Source: Lachnospiraceae bacterium UBA7093
GTDB lineage: Bacteria > Bacillota > Clostridia > Lachnospirales > Lachnospiraceae
Assembly: GCA_002492465.1 (NCBI GenBank)
Contig: DKYT01000042.1
Coordinates: 1-32,390, forward strand
Length of the DNA stretch: 32,390 nucleotides
Direction: 5' to 3'
Shown here: in pieces, positions 28,850 through 32,390 of the stretch
Layout of the letters: each line of letters starts with the position of its first letter
Position numbering within the stretch: position 1 is the stretch's first letter
Notes under the pieces: model-generated
Database searches by the model: none
What the model was told of the DNA's origin: nothing
What the model saw: only the letters and a program-made list of their open reading frames with translations
Position numbers and translations under genes: made by a program

Positions 28850-31606
28850 CTATTCTACAACTGTTTTTCTTTCCACACTCCGGTGCAGATTCTTTGTCCC
28901 GTGGTAGTACACCAGCAATACAAACACCGCTGCAAAGGCGGCAAGCCTTCTGAGTCTTCCTCCCTGCCTTGCCCATCTTACAAGGGTTCCGATCAATTCT
29001 TTCTTCTTCTCCTCGCTCATGCCTCTTTCGGCATCTGTAAAATATATCAGAAGATAGGCAAGCCCTGCGATCATGGCAAGGGTTGCATACAGCTCCAGGG
29101 GAGTTGTATCCCCGGTTTTCGGCTCCTGATCCTTTCCCTGGACGGGGCTTTTCTCCTGTACGCCTGCGGCATTGCCGCCGCTGCCCTTACTTTCAGGGTT
29201 CTGAACATCCTTTGCTCCCTGAACGCTATCGGCGCTGCCTTCACTGCCATTCTCTCCGCCGGCACTGCTTCCGCTTCCGCCATTGGCATTTCCGCTGTCA
29301 ACGCTTCCGCCTCCACCGTTTTCATCCCCGCCGCCGGTGCTTCCGCCTCCGCCGTTTTCATCTCCGCCGCCGGTGCTTCCGCCTCCGCCGTTTTCATCCC
29401 CGCCGCCGGTGCTTCCGCCTCCGCCGTTTTCATTTCCGCTGTCCTTTGCATCATCCTGATAAACGATAGCATAAGTGGAAAACCGATCCGTTTCTATGGT
29501 AATCGTATCTTCACTCTGATCCAGGTCTTCCAGGAACTCCGCCTGTCCGTCATGGACACGGATCACGCCAAAGGTTCTCGCACTTTGGCTGCCGGTATTT
29601 TTCAGGCGGTCAGGCACCGCAATAGTGATGGTAAGCTTTCCCTTCGTCTCCGATATTTCTCTGCGAATGTCTTCAATAAATTTTATCAGACGGATATCCA
29701 GATATTGCCCCAGGGTAAAATCATGCAACGCTGCCTCCACCGCCGCTTTATGCTCGCTGCTGACAATTGCGTCTGCATCCCTTACAGAAAGAACGATCCT
29801 GATATCCTTTCCTGCTGCTGCCTGCTGCTTTTCCTCTTCTGTGAGAAGCAGCTCCGCCAGCTCCTCCGGTGTCTCAGCAAACATCATATCCGGCGCATTC
29901 TCCTCTTTCACAACCTCCTTATTAATCTCTCCCGCCTTTGTGTCAGAAACAACATACTCCGGTGAGTACATGTCAATATAGTTTGCCTCTGCGCCATTGA
30001 AATAAGAATCGGGGACAACCGTCCAGACCTGCCCGTCCACCGTAACGCTGCAGTCCGGCGTAATCACCCAATCTCCTGCAAACTGCGGCTGCCGTGTAAA
30101 AGATGCCCTTAAACAGTAAACCCCTTCTGTGTAATGGGAATCCGTTACCTCTGTCCAATTTCCTTCCTCATTCTTTTTCTGCCAGGAAATTGAGGTGTAC
30201 AACTGCTCCTTATCCGATACAAGCGTCGGCGTCTGCACCTCCGCCCCTAATGCAGGAACGGTGAAATCGAGCAACTGGGCTTGCACAGCCGTTATCTTAC
30301 TGCGGGTATCCTCTACCGTCCCGTCTGTAATGTAGTCCTTCCAGTCGCTCCATTTTTCGTCATAGGCTGCTTTTGCACCTTCCGGCACCAGAATACCTTT
30401 TGTGTTCCCTGTAACAAATCCACAATCTTCAAAGATGTTGTACATAGAGTTTTCACTTACAAGCTCCGGAGGTACATTGCCCTGCATCACTACCTTTTCA
30501 AGTCCTGTACACCCTGAAAAAGTCTCTCCTTTAAGTTCCTTCACACTACCCGGTATGGAAATTTCCTTTAAGCTCTCACATCGAAGAAATGCCCAATTTT
30601 CAATCGTTTCAATCCCCCCTGGAAGTACCACTGATTGAAGGGCGACGCAATCCTGAAACGCTGATCCCCCGATCTTCGTGATCTGAGATCCGGTCATATC
30701 AATCTCTTTAAGATTTTTATAGGAATTAAACTGACTTTCCTTAAGCTCGGTCACAGTTCCCTGTACAATCACCTTTACAACCTGAGATTCTTTCCCTGCG
30801 TCATGAGCTTTCCAATCATCCATACCCGCCTGGGAAAGAATAGTCAGCGTTCCGTCCTCCCCAAGCGTCCAGTCCTTGTTTTCATCACCGGAGGAATCTT
30901 TCGTCCAGGACGCGTAAATGTTCGTTTCACCATTAATCGAATCAGAAAAGTTAAACTTCTGGCTGCCGCCATTTTCTGTCACCCATCCTGTAAAAGTATA
31001 GCCGTTCTTTTTCAAGGGTTCAGGCTCACTTGCCGTTCTCCCCGCTGCTATGTATTGCACATCCTGCAGAACATCCCCATCATAAAAATTAGCTGCACAC
31101 AAATTAACATCAACTCTTGGATAATTATCTGCACTGGAAGGTCCTACCCAATCATTAATTTTTATCGCATACGCTTTCCCTCTCTCTAACTCAAATATGT
31201 ATTCATGGCCTTCTCCACCTTCAACTTGTTTGCCCTTAACTTCGGAACCGTCATCGCTGCTCACCATCGTTATCTCTACCCGATCCTGATAGGGGAATTC
31301 CGCTTTCTCACCATATATATACAAATGCATAATACAGTTATATGTATCCCCTTCCGCCATAGATCTTGCTGCATTGAAAGTCCCTCCCTGGGGAGCTTCC
31401 TCCGGCGTGGTTTCCTCTGGAAGGTTTTCCCCGGGAGCAGACTCCTCATCCGTCTCGGGCTCTCCAATCATATTATCCACGGGGGCAGCCAGTTCCGCCG
31501 CCAGCACATTCACCGGCGCCGCATTCCACAGCGCGCCCACCACCAGCGCCATGGAAAGCACCGCCGCCATTGTTTTGGGTAACAAAGTTTTCTTTCCCTT
31601 TTTCAT
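28850..31606 (-). CDS. BspA-like leucine-rich-repeat surface protein
   Basis: A 918-aa secreted protein with a signal peptide (about 1-37), an N-terminal region, an InlB-B/Flg_new repeat (about 175-235, including YTFTGWVTENGG and NIYASW), BspA-type leucine-rich repeats (about 285-385, GSAFQDC, WAFLRC, ETFSGC motifs), further beta domains, and a Gly/Ser/Asn/Asp/Glu-rich repeat stretch before the C terminus. The end carries PKTGD, a sortase-like motif, then a membrane segment (about 838-855), then, unusually, about 60 more residues with a second hydrophobic helix. AGGAGG precedes the ATG. It lies 21 bp after the sensor-kinase gene, so they may be one transcript. Probable adhesin or cell-surface interaction protein. 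Confidence 0.85.
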   Translation of the reverse strand: MKKGKKTLLPKTMAAVLSMALVVGALWNAAPVNVLAAELAAPVDNMIGEPETDEESAPGENLPEETTPEEAPQGGTFNAARSMAEGDTYNCIMHLYIYGEKAEFPYQDRVEITMVSSDDGSEVKGKQVEGGEGHEYIFELERGKAYAIKINDWVGPSSADNYPRVDVNLCAANFYDGDVLQDVQYIAAGRTASEPEPLKKNGYTFTGWVTENGGSQKFNFSDSINGETNIYASWTKDSSGDENKDWTLGEDGTLTILSQAGMDDWKAHDAGKESQVVKVIVQGTVTELKESQFNSYKNLKEIDMTGSQITKIGGSAFQDCVALQSVVLPGGIETIENWAFLRCESLKEISIPGSVKELKGETFSGCTGLEKVVMQGNVPPELVSENSMYNIFEDCGFVTGNTKGILVPEGAKAAYDEKWSDWKDYITDGTVEDTRSKITAVQAQLLDFTVPALGAEVQTPTLVSDKEQLYTSISWQKKNEEGNWTEVTDSHYTEGVYCLRASFTRQPQFAGDWVITPDCSVTVDGQVWTVVPDSYFNGAEANYIDMYSPEYVVSDTKAGEINKEVVKEENAPDMMFAETPEELAELLLTEEEKQQAAAGKDIRIVLSVRDADAIVSSEHKAAVEAALHDFTLGQYLDIRLIKFIEDIRREISETKGKLTITIAVPDRLKNTGSQSARTFGVIRVHDGQAEFLEDLDQSEDTITIETDRFSTYAIVYQDDAKDSGNENGGGGSTGGGDENGGGGSTGGGDENGGGGSTGGGDENGGGGSVDSGNANGGSGSSAGGENGSEGSADSVQGAKDVQNPESKGSGGNAAGVQEKSPVQGKDQEPKTGDTTPLELYATLAMIAGLAYLLIYFTDAERGMSEEKKKELIGTLVRWARQGGRLRRLAAFAAVFVLLVYYHGTKNLHRSVERKTVVE
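29319..29434. repeat. 36-bp tandem repeat inside the LRR gene
   Basis: TTTTCAT recurs at 29319, 29355, 29391 and 29427, a period of exactly 36 bp. Three full units, nearly identical, encode in frame the 12-residue motif GGGDENGGGGST of the C-terminal linker. Length changes by whole units would keep the frame. Confidence 0.9.
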
Positions 31607-31627
31607 TTCTCTTACCTCCTACTGTTT

Positions 31628-32390
31628 TTATCCCTGCATTGCACTTTTTCCAAAGGACTGGCAGGATACCATTACATCCAATACAAAGCTGCCCTTCTCC
31701 GTATAACAGGACATCTCGCCATCAAGCCGACTTGCCGCCTCCTGTATGGTGGCAAGTCCAAACCCATGATCCCATCCCTCCTTATCTGTAGGAGCGATGG
31801 TCCCCTTCTCCACATGCAGATCCTCTCTGCACCGGTTCCTGATCCTGATCATGAGACAGCTTCCGTTATATTTCATCTGCACCGAAACATCCCGTTCCTC
31901 AACTTCAAGCTTTTTGAACGCGTCGCACACATTTTCCAGACCGTTGGAAAGAATCTGACACAATTCCATGTAGGGCAGTTCCTCCTTCCCCACCTGTATA
32001 TCCATTTTGCATACCGCCCCCAATTCCTGAAGCTTCTGGGAGTAGTGGACAAACACTGCGTTCAGATAGGGATTCGCACAAAATGAGGGGGATAGTGGAT
32101 CCATTTCATTTTCCACACCTTTCAAATACTCCTGCGCCTCCTTCACTTTTCCGGCAGCAAGAAGCCCCGACAAGGTCGCCGTATATCCCTTCATATCATG
32201 CTTCATCTTCCGTATACGCTGCTGACTCTCAAGCTGCGTCTCCAGGCTGCTCTTCTGCTCCTGCAAAATGCGTTCGCTCTGCTGTTTTTGATAGAGCAAA
32301 AGCTGTCTGTAAAGGGATGTAAATATAGTAGCATAATTAAACACCATAAGTACCAATACCAATATGCATGAGATAATCGAGAATTCTCGA
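31628..32390 (-). CDS. GHKL-type sensor histidine kinase, cut by the right window edge
   Basis: The frame is open to the edge of the window, so the N terminus is missing; the visible part has a membrane helix end (VLVLMVFNYATIF), then a coiled coil (about 20-50 of the visible ORF), the phosphoacceptor-like segment KMKHDMKGYTATL (H55), the ATP-binding N-box LSNGLENVCDAF and the G box DHGFGLATIQ. This is the AgrC/CitA-like GHKL group, which usually signals through a LytTR response regulator encoded upstream, outside the window. It lies 21 bp from the LRR gene. The gene is partial; a TTG at 32362 is only an internal codon of the open frame. Confidence 0.88.
   Translation of the reverse strand, partial: REFSIISCILVLVLMVFNYATIFTSLYRQLLLYQKQQSERILQEQKSSLETQLESQQRIRKMKHDMKGYTATLSGLLAAGKVKEAQEYLKGVENEMDPLSPSFCANPYLNAVFVHYSQKLQELGAVCKMDIQVGKEELPYMELCQILSNGLENVCDAFKKLEVEERDVSVQMKYNGSCLMIRIRNRCREDLHVEKGTIAPTDKEGWDHGFGLATIQEAASRLDGEMSCYTEKGSFVLDVMVSCQSFGKSAMQG

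Noticed and set aside
29319..29434. 36-bp repeats of CRISPR-like size
   Set aside because: No spacers separate them and they are in-frame codons of the LRR protein.
28829..29965. Rightward open frame of 378 codons with ASASAVFIPAAG repeats
   Set aside because: The repeats are the complement of the 36-bp GGGDEN/GGGGST coding repeats; no ribosome-binding site or known domain.

Overview
The window looks like a chromosomal segment of a low-to-mid GC, Gram-positive anaerobe of the Clostridia, most likely Lachnospiraceae. The basis is family content and style: a DUF5685 / J-domain / zinc-ribbon cluster, a LytTR-DUF3021 pair, an MMPL transporter with a GLUG-repeat surface partner, a BspA-like leucine-rich-repeat surface protein, strong AGGAGG ribosome-binding sites and textbook sigma-A promoters. 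No phage, integrase, transposase or CRISPR array is visible. The genus cannot be fixed from the sequence alone.

Left part (1-9.2 kb): the 5' end of a leftward tRNA with a perfect promoter lies at the left edge. A four-gene leftward housekeeping operon follows: RNA methyltransferase, amidase-like membrane protein, XTP/dITP pyrophosphatase, YfcE-type phosphodiesterase. The amidase-like protein has lost its catalytic residues. A rightward LytTR / DUF3021 / TraX-like operon follows, with LytTR-type direct repeats ahead of it. A shared bidirectional terminator separates it from an unlisted 47-aa Asn/Gln-rich gene with a sigma-G-like promoter. A leftward run then encodes MscL, pyridoxal kinase, cardiolipin synthase, an unknown protein and a DUF1700-like protein.

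Middle (9.2-21 kb): tRNA-Arg(ACG) with its own promoter and terminator, a tandem pair of small hairpin repeats, a zinc-ribbon / DUF5685 / J-domain operon, a methyl-accepting chemotaxis protein, and a coupled pair made of an 830-aa MMPL exporter and a 1436-aa secreted, membrane-anchored GLUG protein with mirror-like domain order.

Right part (21-32.4 kb): a rightward MscS-like / DUF308 / radical SAM cluster ends against a convergent TetR gene. Divergent from that TetR is a VTT (TVP38/DedA-like) membrane protein. It is preceded by a leader with five consecutive perfect or near-perfect hairpins and a perfect 9-nt loop-to-tail complementarity (a predicted pseudoknot next to the ribosome-binding site). 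It is followed by a 37-bp-stem palindrome with a terminator inside. This leader is the best candidate here for an undescribed regulatory RNA or element. Next come a 37-aa membrane microprotein, a truncated YoeB toxin relic, a second TetR with a perfect promoter between two identical operators, a flavin oxidoreductase and an AraC/GyrI-like regulator. The window closes with a leftward LRR surface protein downstream of a GHKL sensor kinase cut by the right edge.

All calls come from reading the sequence and from memory of families. No database or folding program was run.
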